A stretch of 64,000 nt of DNA from JBBDMX01 sp040878035 (GCA_040878035.1 JBBDMX010000088.1:8150-72149); one strand, 5' to 3'; positions 36,048 through 44,644 are shown, counted from the first letter of the stretch. The notes: generated by a model from the letters alone, not told the origin. Made by a program: numbers and translations.

Positions 36048-36305
36048 TCACCGTGATTTCTGTGGTTTGGCCTCCGCCGGCTTGCCTTCCGCCGGCTTTT
36101 TGGCGGTGGCGATGCGTTGCACCTGATCGGCAGCATGCCAGACCCCCCGGCTAAAGGGCCGATGCACCGGCCGCAGGCAGACGAACGACGTGCTGTCCGT
36201 GTCCACCACGATATCCGTCACCTTGGCCGTCACATTGCCTGTCAGGGTCGCCACCGTATCCCCCTTTTGCAGGGGCCGGCCGTCGAAGTCTTTGGTTTGT
36301 TGCAT
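36048..36305 (-). CDS. Small basic protein of unknown function
   Basis: An 85-residue protein beginning MQQTKDFDGRPLQKGDTVAT. The first 60 residues have a beta-rich, KOW-like pattern (GDTVATLTGNVTAKVTDIVV, then FVCLRPVHRPF). The Lys/Pro/Ala tail ends EGKPAEAKPQKSR. The ATG at 36305 is chosen because the reading frame upstream of it contains only repeat-derived sequence. I recognise no family. Its stop lies at the edge of a repeat. Confidence 0.5.
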   Translation of the reverse strand: MQQTKDFDGRPLQKGDTVATLTGNVTAKVTDIVVDTDSTSFVCLRPVHRPFSRGVWHAADQVQRIATAKKPAEGKPAEAKPQKSR

Positions 36306-36646
36306 TTTGCGTGTCGCCAATGTCGTCTCCCGCGGGCACGCCGCCCCAGCGGCCCTGCCGATCCTCCCGGGGTCCTGCCGGGGGTCCTGCCGGGGGTCCT
36401 CCCGGCGATCCCTTGATCTTAGGCGCGCCAACCGCGTTGGGCTGGCGTTAGCGGCGAGAAACCTGTTACCCCCAAGACACCAAGGACACCAAGAAGAAGG
36501 GTTGAACACGAAGGCACGAAGACACGAAGGGAAGAGGAGAATGACGAATGAGACTTTCGAAAAACTGAATTGAACCACCAAGACACCTGTTCCTTCCTCT
36601 CTTAATCCGTGTTCATCCGTGTTCATCCCTGCTACTTCTTCTCTCC
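36306..36646. other. Gene-free gap with mixed repeat halves
   Basis: About 36362-36409 holds GGGGTCCTGCC tandem copies. About 36468-36535 is the left arm of the GACACCAAGGACACCAAGAA family, without its partner arm. About 36600-36640 is the right arm of the TCCGTGTTCATCCGTGTTCA family. The two unlike halves sit together, suggesting a recombined element. Confidence 0.65.
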
Positions 36647-37729
36647 TCACGCCCGCTCGCGGTAATCCGTGGGGCTGGCGCCGACCACGCGGTGGAAGGT
36701 GCTGGTGAAGTGGCCGTGGCTGGAGAAGCCAGTGCGTTGGGCGATGTCGCCGATGGCCACGCCACCCTGGCGCAGGAGCCACTTGGCGACCTGGAGCTGC
36801 TTCTTCTGAAGGTAGTGCTTGGGGCTGATGCCCACCTGGCGGGTGAAGAGGCGATGGAAATGGAACGGGCTGATGTGCACGATGCGCGCCACATCCGCCA
36901 GGCTGGGCGACTCGTGGAAACTGTTGTGGATGTAGGCGATGGCCTGGGCGATGCGTTCGTCGGCGACCTTGCCCACGGCGGGCAGGTCGTCGGCGTCCAG
37001 CGGATGCATCTCGATGACCCAGTGCACAGCCGCGGGCAGGTCCGCCGCGCGCGAGCGCCGGAAGTGGGCTGCGTAACGCTGCTGATCCAGTTTCACCACC
37101 ACGTCGCGCGTCTGGTTGTCCGTCAGGTCGGGAAAGCGCTGCTCGACGACGGGGTGAAATTCGGTGAGCATGGCTTTGAGCAGGTCCGCCTGGCGCAGCA
37201 GGCGGGCCTGGGTATTGAGGTCCGCCAGGATCAGCCGATTGTCGTGGCCCAGGAGCAGCCGGCTCATGCCCGGCTCCGCCGGTAGGTCATAGCGCATCTG
37301 CCAGTAGCGCAGCATCAGGCACGCCAGCTCCTGCTCCAAGGCGGAAAACTCCTGGTCGCGGGTGAGGATCATCCACCACCAGCGCTTGGGCATGGCGGCG
37401 TCGGCGACGACCACCACGATCGCATGGGCATCGCCACCCAGCCGTCGGTCCTTTTCGGTCTTGCACGGCTGGGCCGCCGAAACGCCGTCTTTGAGTGCCG
37501 CCTTGAAGAGCCGATCCTTCTGATGGTCCGAGGCAAACCAGGATCGCAGCTGCTCAAGGGTCCAGCCCTGCGCGACGAGCAATTCATCGATGATGGGCTT
37601 GGCGGAGGGCACACCCACGGCGATGGCGCGGAAGGGAATCTGCAACTGCACCGCCGCGATAAAGCCGTGCGGCGTCTCATTCCACGGTTCCAGCCAGGCT
37701 GAGATCACGTCTACGGGAGTACGTTCCAT
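36647..37729 (-). CDS. AraC-family transcription regulator
   Basis: A 360-residue regulator. The C-terminal DNA-binding domain (about residues 262-360) has two helix-turn-helix units (SLADVARIVHISPFHFHRLF and IGDIAQRTGFSSHGHFTSTF) and ends in VVGASPTDYRERA, the usual AraC signature. The N-terminal 250 residues are a soluble sensing region of unknown ligand (WWWMILTRDQEFSALEQELA, LMLRYWQMRYDLP), possibly GAF-like. Targets are unknown; the upstream gene on the same strand is a Nudix hydrolase. Confidence 0.9.
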   Translation of the reverse strand: MERTPVDVISAWLEPWNETPHGFIAAVQLQIPFRAIAVGVPSAKPIIDELLVAQGWTLEQLRSWFASDHQKDRLFKAALKDGVSAAQPCKTEKDRRLGGDAHAIVVVVADAAMPKRWWWMILTRDQEFSALEQELACLMLRYWQMRYDLPAEPGMSRLLLGHDNRLILADLNTQARLLRQADLLKAMLTEFHPVVEQRFPDLTDNQTRDVVVKLDQQRYAAHFRRSRAADLPAAVHWVIEMHPLDADDLPAVGKVADERIAQAIAYIHNSFHESPSLADVARIVHISPFHFHRLFTRQVGISPKHYLQKKQLQVAKWLLRQGGVAIGDIAQRTGFSSHGHFTSTFHRVVGASPTDYRERA

Positions 37730-37837
37730 GGCAAAGACTCACAGACTAAGAGCCATTGAAAGGAACACGACCCCTCACGTTTTGATCATAGCGCGGTAGG
37801 ACGAATTGCCAAGACACTTACGGAATATAGCGACGGG

Positions 37838-37961
37838 AAGGAGTCAGGAGCCGGGAGTCAGGAGTCAGGAGCAAAGGCAAAACCGCCCGCACCGTTGGTG
37901 CGAGGGCTAACCCCCACTGTCTCTTGACTCCTGTCTCCTGACTCCTGTTTCCTGACTTCTT
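37838..37961. repeat. Snap-back repeat of GAGTCAGGAG words
   Basis: GAGTCAGGAG words at 37838-37871 pair with CTCCTGTCTCCTGACTCCTG at 37921-37961, and a GCACC/GGTGC hairpin forms the tip. The right arm lies inside the Nudix gene and encodes its last residues. Confidence 0.85.
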
Positions 37962-38479
37962 CCCCACACCCCCGCATCCCCCGCCGGCTGCTCGACCCGG
38001 CACCGGATCGTTCCCCCGTGACAATCCATGTGCGCCATGAAGAACTTGCCCCGATAGCGCCAGAACAGCGGCCAGATCACCTGCCGATCCGTCTCGGGAA
38101 TCGGCAACGCCTCCATCGCCGCCGGCGCGTGCCATTCCAGCCGGCCCTCGTCGAAGGTCATCCGCTGCACACGCACCGCATGGGTCAACTCATAGAGGAA
38201 CATGAGCCAGTGGCACTCATCCCCGTAGCCGGCCTCGGAAATGATGCCCGTCAGGTGCAACTCCGCCGGGGTGACCGTCAGCCCGACCTCCTCCTGAATC
38301 TCGCGTACGGCACAGGTCGTGGGGCTTTCGCCCATATCCTGTTCGAGCTTCCCCCCAATGGGTGAAAACAGATCGCGATTGGGTGGCTTGCGGCGATGCA
38401 AAAGCAACACGCGCCCCTGCTCGTCAAACAGGTAGCAAAGCACGGCGATCCGGTAGGGCAGCGGCGCGGTGGCGTTCAT
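37907..38479 (-). CDS. Nudix hydrolase with repeat-encoded tail
   Basis: A 190-residue Nudix protein. The Nudix box reads GGKLEQDMGESPTT then AVREIQEEVGL: it keeps REIQEEVG but has two extra residues between the GG and the first Glu compared with the usual GX5EX7REUXEEXGU. The N-terminus (YRIAVLCYLFDEQGRVLLLH) is typical. Such enzymes cleave nucleoside diphosphates linked to another group; substrate unknown. The last 18 residues or so (GRSQETGVRRQESRDSGG) are encoded by one arm of a dispersed snap-back repeat. The ATG at 38479 starts the conserved domain. Confidence 0.85.
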   Translation of the reverse strand: MNATAPLPYRIAVLCYLFDEQGRVLLLHRRKPPNRDLFSPIGGKLEQDMGESPTTCAVREIQEEVGLTVTPAELHLTGIISEAGYGDECHWLMFLYELTHAVRVQRMTFDEGRLEWHAPAAMEALPIPETDRQVIWPLFWRYRGKFFMAHMDCHGGTIRCRVEQPAGDAGVWGRSQETGVRRQESRDSGG

Positions 38480-38571
38480 GGTGCGGATGATACGCGGAAC
38501 GAAGAACGAGGAAGGAAGAACGCAGAACCGTTTAGCGGGAACAGCGAAGCTGCCCACTGACCAACCCGCGG

Positions 38572-39540
38572 TCAGCGCCTCATCATCGCCCGCAACCACG
38601 CCCCGGCATTCCCCAACGACGGATACGCCGCCAGCGCCTGCCACGCGCTCCAGCGCGCCGCGGGCCGCCGGTCCTCCTTCTGGAGATACTGCGCCAATTG
38701 CCGCAGGTTCCACGCCTCGATGGCGCGGGCGCAGCGGCGCACCGAGGCGTGGGTCACCAGGGCTCGCGCGTGCTGGCAGGCATACACGCACGCCAGCCAG
38801 CGCTCGATGGGCGGCCGGCGATTGAACGCCGAATCGCGCGGCGTGACGTTGAAGCCCACCACGCAATCCGGGCGGTACAGGATCCGCCCGGCGCGATCCG
38901 CCAGGCGCAGCACCAGGTTCACGTCCTCGCAAATATCGACGCGCTCCCAGTACAGGCCCACCTGGTCCAACAGCGATTGGGCCACCACGCAGCCGTTGGG
39001 GTGCGGGTAGTGATGCCGCATGACCGTCATCAGGTCGTCCAAGGCGACTTCGTGCACGGCTGGTTGATCGCGCACCTTGCGGCCGCGCACAAGTTGCGGC
39101 GAATCGGGAAACCAGTCGGGGATGGTGACTTGCCCGCCGTTCTCGCCGCGCATGTTGGTGAAATAGAACTCGGCGCCGCGCTGCTGCATCGCCTCGAGGG
39201 CGACCGCCAGATGGTCGCTTTGGTTCCAGTGGTCGTCATCGTCGCAGAAAGCGATGTAGCGGCCGCGCGCGGCACGAACGCCGCGGTTACGCGCCGCCGC
39301 CGGCCCCGTGCCCGGCGCACCGGCGGCAGCCGGAGGAACAAGCCGAAACCGCGGCCCCAACCGGGCGACTAGCACGCCGTTGGCCTCCAGCGCTGCCGCG
39401 TCCGAGCCGTCGTCCACCACGATCGACTCCCACACCACCCCCTCCTGCCGCGCCACCGCCTCGAGCGTCCCGGCCAGCATCTGCGGCCGATTCCGCGTCG
39501 CGGTGACAATACTCACCAGAGGTTCTGTCGCGGTGTCCAT
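38572..39540 (-). CDS. Family 2 glycosyltransferase
   Basis: A 322-residue GT-A type enzyme. LVSIVTATRNRPQMLAGTLE begins the nucleotide-sugar fold, WESIVVDDGSDA follows, ARNRGVRAARGRYIAFCDDD carries the DxD-type metal site, and ICEDVNLVLRLADRAG is the probable catalytic-base region (ED). It is soluble and probably acts at the membrane in cell-surface glycan synthesis. Start at 39540; an ATG two codons earlier (39546) is equally likely. It is divergent from the GT4 gene. Confidence 0.88.
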   Translation of the reverse strand: MDTATEPLVSIVTATRNRPQMLAGTLEAVARQEGVVWESIVVDDGSDAAALEANGVLVARLGPRFRLVPPAAAGAPGTGPAAARNRGVRAARGRYIAFCDDDDHWNQSDHLAVALEAMQQRGAEFYFTNMRGENGGQVTIPDWFPDSPQLVRGRKVRDQPAVHEVALDDLMTVMRHHYPHPNGCVVAQSLLDQVGLYWERVDICEDVNLVLRLADRAGRILYRPDCVVGFNVTPRDSAFNRRPPIERWLACVYACQHARALVTHASVRRCARAIEAWNLRQLAQYLQKEDRRPAARWSAWQALAAYPSLGNAGAWLRAMMRR

Positions 39541-39660
39541 AGGCATGCCCCACGTCCCACACTCGCCCCAGAATCGGATATCCAACACTGTCAGGTAGAC
39601 CGCAGGATACTGCAAATGTCAGTGGCGGCGATCGCCGAGCATGCCTGCCTCTTTTTTTTT

Positions 39661-39739
39661 GGAGCGCGGCGGCCTTGACGCCGCTTTGGCTTTTCGCGAA
39701 AGCCAAGACGGCTTGGCCGCAAGCCAAAGCGGCGTCGCT
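39661..39739. repeat. Repeat of the GACGCCGCTTTGGCTT family
   Basis: Inverted-repeat word (GCCGCTTTGGCTT and AAGCCAAAGCGGC) between two divergent glycosyltransferase genes. Copies at 49788, 51346, 58515 and 59981. Confidence 0.88.
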
Positions 39740-39779
39740 GTCCCCGCACGCCACAACGATCATCGCATGCGACAGTATC

Positions 39780-41051
39780 ATGCCTTCCATGGATCAGCCT
39801 TCGCGCGCCAGCCCCTACGTCGTGGTCTCCTCGCTGGTGGGCCCGGGCGGCGCTCCTCGGCACACCGCCGACATGATCCGCGCCCTGGTGGCCGCCGATC
39901 ACCCCGTCAGCATCATCGAGACACGCAACGCCGTCCTGGCGCCCCTGCTGGCGGACCTGAACATCTCCTGCACGCACCTGCCCCTGCCGGAAGACGGCAC
40001 GGCCCAATCGCTCTTTACCGCCTGGCGCCGGGCGCTGAAGCCCTACCGCGGCGCCCGCGCCCAACGCACGCACAGGCTCATCCTGCCGCGCTGTGCCGGC
40101 GGGTGTTCCCTGGCCATCCTGCTGGCGCTGCGCAGCCTGTTCCCCCGCCTCTACACCATTGAGCACACCATGCCTGATGTGCTGCACCACGGCGGCTGGC
40201 GCCCGGTGCCGGACCTCCAGCGGCGACGCTCGCTGGGTTGGCGCGGCAAGCGCTGGCTCGAGGCCCACTGCCTCCACCGCTCCATCGCCGTCTGCCAGGC
40301 GGTACGCGACGCGGTGATCCAGACCTACGCCCTGCCGGCCGACCTGGTGCGGGCCTGCCCCAACTGGGTGGACGTGGAGCGTTTTGTGCCCGACGATGAA
40401 GCGGGTCGGGCGATTCGCCGCCAGTTGGGTCTGGCGCCGGAAGCCTTCGTCGTCGGCTATCTGGGCCGGCTGTCCCGCGAGAAACGCCTGGACCTCCTGG
40501 TACGCGGCTTCGTGGCCTTCGCCGCGGCACAGCACCGACCCGTCGCGCTGTTGCTGGTCGGCAACGGCCCGCTGGAGCAGGCATTGCACAAGCTTGTCGC
40601 CCAACTCGGCGCGGGCGAATTAGTGCATTTCGTGCCCTGGATCGATAACGCCCCGGCCTGGTACAACGCCATGGACCTGCTGGCGCTCACCAGCGCCACC
40701 GAAGGCTTGCCGCTGGTGGTGCTGGAGGCCATGGCGTGCGGGCGGCTGGTGCTGGCGCCGCCGGTGGGCGGCGTGAGGGAATGCCTTGACGATCAAGTCA
40801 GCGGCTTTGTGGTGGCCATGGATCAACCGGAGCAGGTGGCTGCGGCGCTGACGGCCATCGCGGCCTTGCCCCAGGCACGCAGAGAGGAGATTGCCGTGGC
40901 GGCGCGAGCCATCGCCTTTGCGCGCTTTCGCCCCCAGGTGGCGCTGGCGCAGCTCCTGACGGCCCTGGATGCGATCCCCGCCGCCCGCCGCGCCGCCCAA
41001 GCCCTGGCGCCAATCGACCGAAAAGTAATCCATACGGAATCTCGTGCATGA
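39780..41051 (+). CDS. Family 4 glycosyltransferase
   Basis: A 423-residue GT-B enzyme. The N-terminal half has VVVSSLVGPGGAPRHTADMI. The C-terminal half has FVVGYLGRLSREKRLDLLVR, ALLLVGNGPLEQALHKL and the EX7E motif SATEGLPLVVLEAMACGRLV. These retain sugar configuration and build cell-surface glycans or glycolipids. The ATG at 39780 or 39789 both fit. It is followed after about 105 bases by a hydroxylase and an isoprenoid-reductase-like gene on the same strand, hinting at a glycolipid. Confidence 0.9.
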   Translation: MPSMDQPSRASPYVVVSSLVGPGGAPRHTADMIRALVAADHPVSIIETRNAVLAPLLADLNISCTHLPLPEDGTAQSLFTAWRRALKPYRGARAQRTHRLILPRCAGGCSLAILLALRSLFPRLYTIEHTMPDVLHHGGWRPVPDLQRRRSLGWRGKRWLEAHCLHRSIAVCQAVRDAVIQTYALPADLVRACPNWVDVERFVPDDEAGRAIRRQLGLAPEAFVVGYLGRLSREKRLDLLVRGFVAFAAAQHRPVALLLVGNGPLEQALHKLVAQLGAGELVHFVPWIDNAPAWYNAMDLLALTSATEGLPLVVLEAMACGRLVLAPPVGGVRECLDDQVSGFVVAMDQPEQVAAALTAIAALPQARREEIAVAARAIAFARFRPQVALAQLLTALDAIPAARRAAQALAPIDRKVIHTESRA

Positions 41052-41156
41052 CAGGCCACCCGGGGCTGGTTCCGGGCTCAGTGCGCCGACATGCGGAAAC
41101 GGGGAACCACTAAAAATTGCTTGACATCCTGGCCTGATCCCGGAGACTGGAAGCTG

Positions 41157-42236
41157 ATGAATGACGCCGGTGATTCCACGATGTTGCCGATGCCAGCCCC
41201 CGCGGCGGCACCAGCCTCCGCGGCGGCGCAAGCCATGGCGGACGCCGGCGCCCCGTGGCGGCGAACGCTGGGGCCGATCGTCCTGCTTCTGCTGCTGGCG
41301 GCCGCCGCCGCCGTGCCTATCGACCAAACGCCCGCCATCGTCTGGCTGGGCCGACAGACCGGCCTGTCCCGCCTGACGTACCGCATCTGGGACGAAATCC
41401 TTACCAACAAGTCCTTCTACATCCCGGTGGCGCTGATCCTGCTGGTGGAGCGCTTCGTGCCGGCCACCCGGCCCCAACGCCTTTTCTCCGTCGCGTTCTT
41501 TCAGGATTTTGGCTATTTCATTCTGGACCTGTTCTCCGAGATGTTCATCATGATCTACTGGGTTTGGGCCATGCGCTGGGTCTACGACCATGCGTTCTGG
41601 TATCTGACCGTTGAGGCTGTGCGGCAATGGCCGCCGTGGGCTGCCATCGTCGTCGGCTTCGTCGGCGTCGATTTCCTCTACTGGTTCAACCACTTGGTGC
41701 GGCACAAGGTCACATGGATGTGGCATTTCCACGCCATCCATCACTCGCAGCGGCAGATGAACCTCTTCACCGACCATCGCTATCACGTGCTGGAATACCT
41801 GATCGCGCACACGATCGTGTTCATCCCGCTCTTTGCCCTGGGCTTGTCGGCGCCCACGGTGTTTAAGATCGCCATTCTGCAGAAGTGGTACACGCGTTTT
41901 TATCACGCCAATATTCGCACCAACCTGGGGCCGCTGCGGTATGTCCTGGTAACGCCGCAGTCGCATCGCGTTCATCACTCGGCGTTGCCGGAGCATCGCG
42001 ACCGGAACTTCGGCGTGGTGCTGTCGATCTGGGACCAGATATTGGGCACGCAGTACCGCGGGTGGAACGAGTATCCGCCCACCGGCCTCCAGGACGACGA
42101 TTTCCCCTGCGAATACGGCTACGTCGGCTACGCGGGCATGTTGTGGCGGCAGTTTGTGTATCCGTTCCGGATGATCTGGAAGAGCGTGCGGCGCACCCCC
42201 TCTCCCTCGGGAATCCCCTGCGAAAAGGTGGACTGA
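41157..42236 (+). CDS. Fatty acid hydroxylase/sterol desaturase family protein
   Basis: A 359-residue inner-membrane di-iron enzyme. Hydrophobic helices lie around residues 40-60, 80-100 and 115-145. Histidine clusters that bind the iron pair are NHLVRHK, WHFHAIHHSQ, DHRYHVLEY and SHRVHHSALPEH. Family members hydroxylate or desaturate long-chain lipids. The ATG at 41157 has GGAG 12 bases upstream. The next gene begins 25 bases after its stop on the same strand. Confidence 0.9.
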   Translation: MNDAGDSTMLPMPAPAAAPASAAAQAMADAGAPWRRTLGPIVLLLLLAAAAAVPIDQTPAIVWLGRQTGLSRLTYRIWDEILTNKSFYIPVALILLVERFVPATRPQRLFSVAFFQDFGYFILDLFSEMFIMIYWVWAMRWVYDHAFWYLTVEAVRQWPPWAAIVVGFVGVDFLYWFNHLVRHKVTWMWHFHAIHHSQRQMNLFTDHRYHVLEYLIAHTIVFIPLFALGLSAPTVFKIAILQKWYTRFYHANIRTNLGPLRYVLVTPQSHRVHHSALPEHRDRNFGVVLSIWDQILGTQYRGWNEYPPTGLQDDDFPCEYGYVGYAGMLWRQFVYPFRMIWKSVRRTPSPSGIPCEKVD

Positions 42237-42260
42237 GAGGCGGGCGCATATCATCCCGGC

Positions 42261-43544
42261 ATGGACGAGGCAGCGGTGGTGATCATTGGCGGCGGGCCGG
42301 CGGGGGCGGTTTGTGCCGCGGCGCTGGCACGGCGCGGCCTCGATGTGCTGCTGGTCGAGGCGCGGGCGTTTCCACGCGCCAAGGTGTGCGGCGAGTTCCT
42401 TTCGCCGGTGGTCATGCCCGTGCTGTCACAGTATGTGGATGCCCAGGCATTAGGCGCCGCTGGGGCGCGGCGGGTGGACCGGCTGCACGTGTATGGCGGC
42501 GGCGAACGCAAGCTTGATTGGCCCATGCCCCGTTGGGCGTGGTCGCTCAGCCGCGGCGCCCTCGACTCGTTGCTGCTGGAGCATGCCCGTGCGTGCGGGG
42601 CGAACGTGCTCCAGCCTGCGACGGTGCGCCAGGTGAGCTATCACGACGATCACGTGCAGGTGCGGCTGGACGATCGCGCGATTCGGGCGCGATGCGTGGT
42701 GCATGCCGATGGGCACGGGCGATTCGATCCGGCGGGAGCGACTGCGGCGCGACGAGGGGTGGTGGGATTGAAGTGTCACCTGCGCTTGCATGAGCCGATT
42801 GGTAATGCGCTGCAACTGCACGGCTTCTCCGGTCCCCTCTCCCTTCCGAGGGAGACCCCCGGAAGAGCTGGGATGAGGGTGCCTGTGGATGAATGTGGCG
42901 CAAAGATGCAACAAACGCCGCCGGTGGTGCACGAAGGCGCACACGCTGCACTCCTTCCTGGCTCCCCTCACCCGGCCTCGCAGAGCCTCGGCCACCCTCT
43001 CCCCGGGGGAGAGGGGCGCGCGTACCTTGGCGTCGTAAGCGTTGAACGCGGCCTGGCTACCGCGGCCATGGTCGTCAGCCACGCACTGATCAAACACTTC
43101 GACGGCGACCACGATGCCCTGCTGCGAACCGTCGCCCCCTCGCTGGCCAGCGCCCGGCGCCAAGGCGACTGGCTCACCTGCCCGGTGGCCTCAAGCTGGT
43201 ACATCCGCCCCGGCCACCCGCGCAGCTTCCGCATCGGCAACGCCGCGGCGGCGGTCGAGCCGGTGGCCGGTGAAGGCATCGGCCTGGCGGTGTGGAGCGG
43301 GGATTTGCTGGGGCGATTGCTGGAGATGGATCGACTGGGACAGACGCAGGCGATCCTGGGCCGGGCGTATCGGCGGCGCTTGCTGCTGCTGCGGCCCGCC
43401 GCGGCAATGATGGCGGCGCTGCTGGCGCGGCCGTGGCTGTGGGCGCCGATTGCGCCGCTGTTATCGCGCTTGCCCGGAGTAGCGCTGCGGCCGCTGTATT
43501 GCCTGTCGGGAAAGTCCGGAGGGACGCTGCGCGTCACCCGCTAA
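42261..43544 (+). CDS. FAD-dependent oxidoreductase, geranylgeranyl-reductase-like
   Basis: A 427-residue flavoprotein. The Rossmann motif AAVVIIGGGPAGAVCAAALA is followed by FPRAKVCGEFLSP, the pattern of the geranylgeranyl reductase/halogenase-like family. The FAD-binding second motif is FRIGNAAAAVEPVAGEGIGL. It probably reduces double bonds of an isoprenoid or acts on a lipid precursor. Residues about 191-253 are an in-frame copy of the 190-bp dispersed element. The last residues and stop (GTLRVTR) are encoded by a 26-bp repeat found again at 56222. Confidence 0.83.
   Translation: MDEAAVVIIGGGPAGAVCAAALARRGLDVLLVEARAFPRAKVCGEFLSPVVMPVLSQYVDAQALGAAGARRVDRLHVYGGGERKLDWPMPRWAWSLSRGALDSLLLEHARACGANVLQPATVRQVSYHDDHVQVRLDDRAIRARCVVHADGHGRFDPAGATAARRGVVGLKCHLRLHEPIGNALQLHGFSGPLSLPRETPGRAGMRVPVDECGAKMQQTPPVVHEGAHAALLPGSPHPASQSLGHPLPGGEGRAYLGVVSVERGLATAAMVVSHALIKHFDGDHDALLRTVAPSLASARRQGDWLTCPVASSWYIRPGHPRSFRIGNAAAAVEPVAGEGIGLAVWSGDLLGRLLEMDRLGQTQAILGRAYRRRLLLLRPAAAMMAALLARPWLWAPIAPLLSRLPGVALRPLYCLSGKSGGTLRVTR
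42831..43018. repeat. In-frame full-length dispersed element in the oxidoreductase gene
   Basis: Left end CCCCTCTCCCTTCCGAGGGA with GCTGGGATGAGGG; right end CCCTCACCCGGCCTCGCAGA with CCCTCTCCCCGGGGGAGAGG. About 188 bases, the same architecture and length as the copy in the GH-like gene. Confidence 0.88.
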
Positions 43545-43546
43545 AC
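43521..43546. repeat. 26-bp repeat supplying the oxidoreductase stop codon
   Basis: GGGACGCTGCGCGTCACCCG followed by CTAAAC. The same 26 bases lie at 56222-56247 between two genes. Here they encode GTLRVTR and the TAA stop. Confidence 0.85.
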
Positions 43547-43598
43547 AGCATCATCTTGTCACCCGCACACCTTGTGACCCCCTCACCTTGTCACCTTG

Positions 43599-44636
43599 TC
43601 ATCTTCCCTCGTACTGCTTCTGGTAATACGCGCGATACGCGCCGCTCTTGACGCGTTGCCACCAGTCGGGGTGATCGACGTACCACTTGACCGTCGCCTC
43701 CAGCGCCGCCGGCCAGGCGGAGCGCGTCGGCTGCCAGCCCAGCTCGCGGCGGATCTTGCTCGCATCGATCGCATACCGCCGGTCGTGACCCAGGCGATCG
43801 GTCACCGGCTGGATCATCTCCGGACCCTTGCCCATCAGCGCCAGGATCGCGTGGGTCAGTTCGAGGTTGGAGCGCTCGTTGTTCCCGCCGATGTTGTAGA
43901 CCTGGCCGGCTTGGCCCTTTTCCAGCACCGTCAAGATCGCCTCGCAGTGGTCGTCCACGTGCAGCCAGTCGCGCACGTTCCTGCCGTCGCCGTAGAGCGG
44001 GACCTTTTTATTTTCGATCAGGTTGGTGACAAAGAGCGGAATGACTTTTTCGGGGAACTGGTAAGGGCCAAAGTTGTTGGAGCAGCGCGTGAGGCAGATG
44101 TCCAGGCCGAAGGTGTGGTGGTACGCCCCGGCCAGCAGGTCGCTGCCGGCCTTGCTGGCGGAGTAGGGACTGCTGGTGTGGATGGGCGTTTGTTCGGTGA
44201 ACTTGAGTTCAGGCTGATCCAGCGGCAGCGAGCCGTACACCTCATCGGTGGAAACATGGACGAAACGCCCCTTAAAGGCGCCGGCCTTGGCGGCGCGGCG
44301 AACGACATCGAGCATCGTCTGCGTGCCCAGCACGTTGGTCTCGACAAACGGCCGGGAGTCGAGGATCGAGCGGTCCACGTGGCTCTCGGCCGCCATGTGC
44401 ACGACCGCATCGCATTCGCCCAGCAGGCGCTCGACCAGCGCTGCGTCAAGGATGCTCCCCTTGACAAAGCGATAGCGCGCATTTCCCTCCAGGTCCGCCA
44501 GGTTTTCGGGGTTGCCCGAGTAGGTCAGGGCATCGAGGTTGGTAATGGAAACGCCGGGGCGATGCTGAAGCACGAAGCGAACGAAGTTAGCGCCGATGAA
44601 TCCGCAGCCGCCGGTGAGGAGAATGTGCTTGGGCAT
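43599..44636 (-). CDS. rmlB: dTDP-glucose 4,6-dehydratase
   Basis: A 345-residue short-chain dehydrogenase-type enzyme converting dTDP-glucose to dTDP-4-keto-6-deoxyglucose. NAD site ILLTGGCGFIGANFVRF, catalytic STDEVYGSLP (Thr-Asp-Glu) and YSASKAGSD (Tyr-x3-Lys), then RCSNNFGPYQFPEKVIPLF and RDWLHVDDHCEAI are all typical. Last gene of the rmlA-rmlC-rmlD-rmlB set on the minus strand; a nested repeat of 220 bases separates it from rmlD. Confidence 0.95.
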   Translation of the reverse strand: MPKHILLTGGCGFIGANFVRFVLQHRPGVSITNLDALTYSGNPENLADLEGNARYRFVKGSILDAALVERLLGECDAVVHMAAESHVDRSILDSRPFVETNVLGTQTMLDVVRRAAKAGAFKGRFVHVSTDEVYGSLPLDQPELKFTEQTPIHTSSPYSASKAGSDLLAGAYHHTFGLDICLTRCSNNFGPYQFPEKVIPLFVTNLIENKKVPLYGDGRNVRDWLHVDDHCEAILTVLEKGQAGQVYNIGGNNERSNLELTHAILALMGKGPEMIQPVTDRLGHDRRYAIDASKIRRELGWQPTRSAWPAALEATVKWYVDHPDWWQRVKSGAYRAYYQKQYEGR

Positions 44637-44644
44637 GGGGGAAG

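Noticed and set aside
36306..36782. Longer N-terminal extension of the small gene at 36048-36305
   Set aside because: The upstream frame is entirely repeat-derived (TCCTGCCGGG and ACACCAAGG words) and starts inside the AraC regulator gene.
38480..38932. Upstream extension of the Nudix gene to 38932
   Set aside because: That part overlaps the end of the glycosyltransferase gene in another frame and lacks domain pattern.
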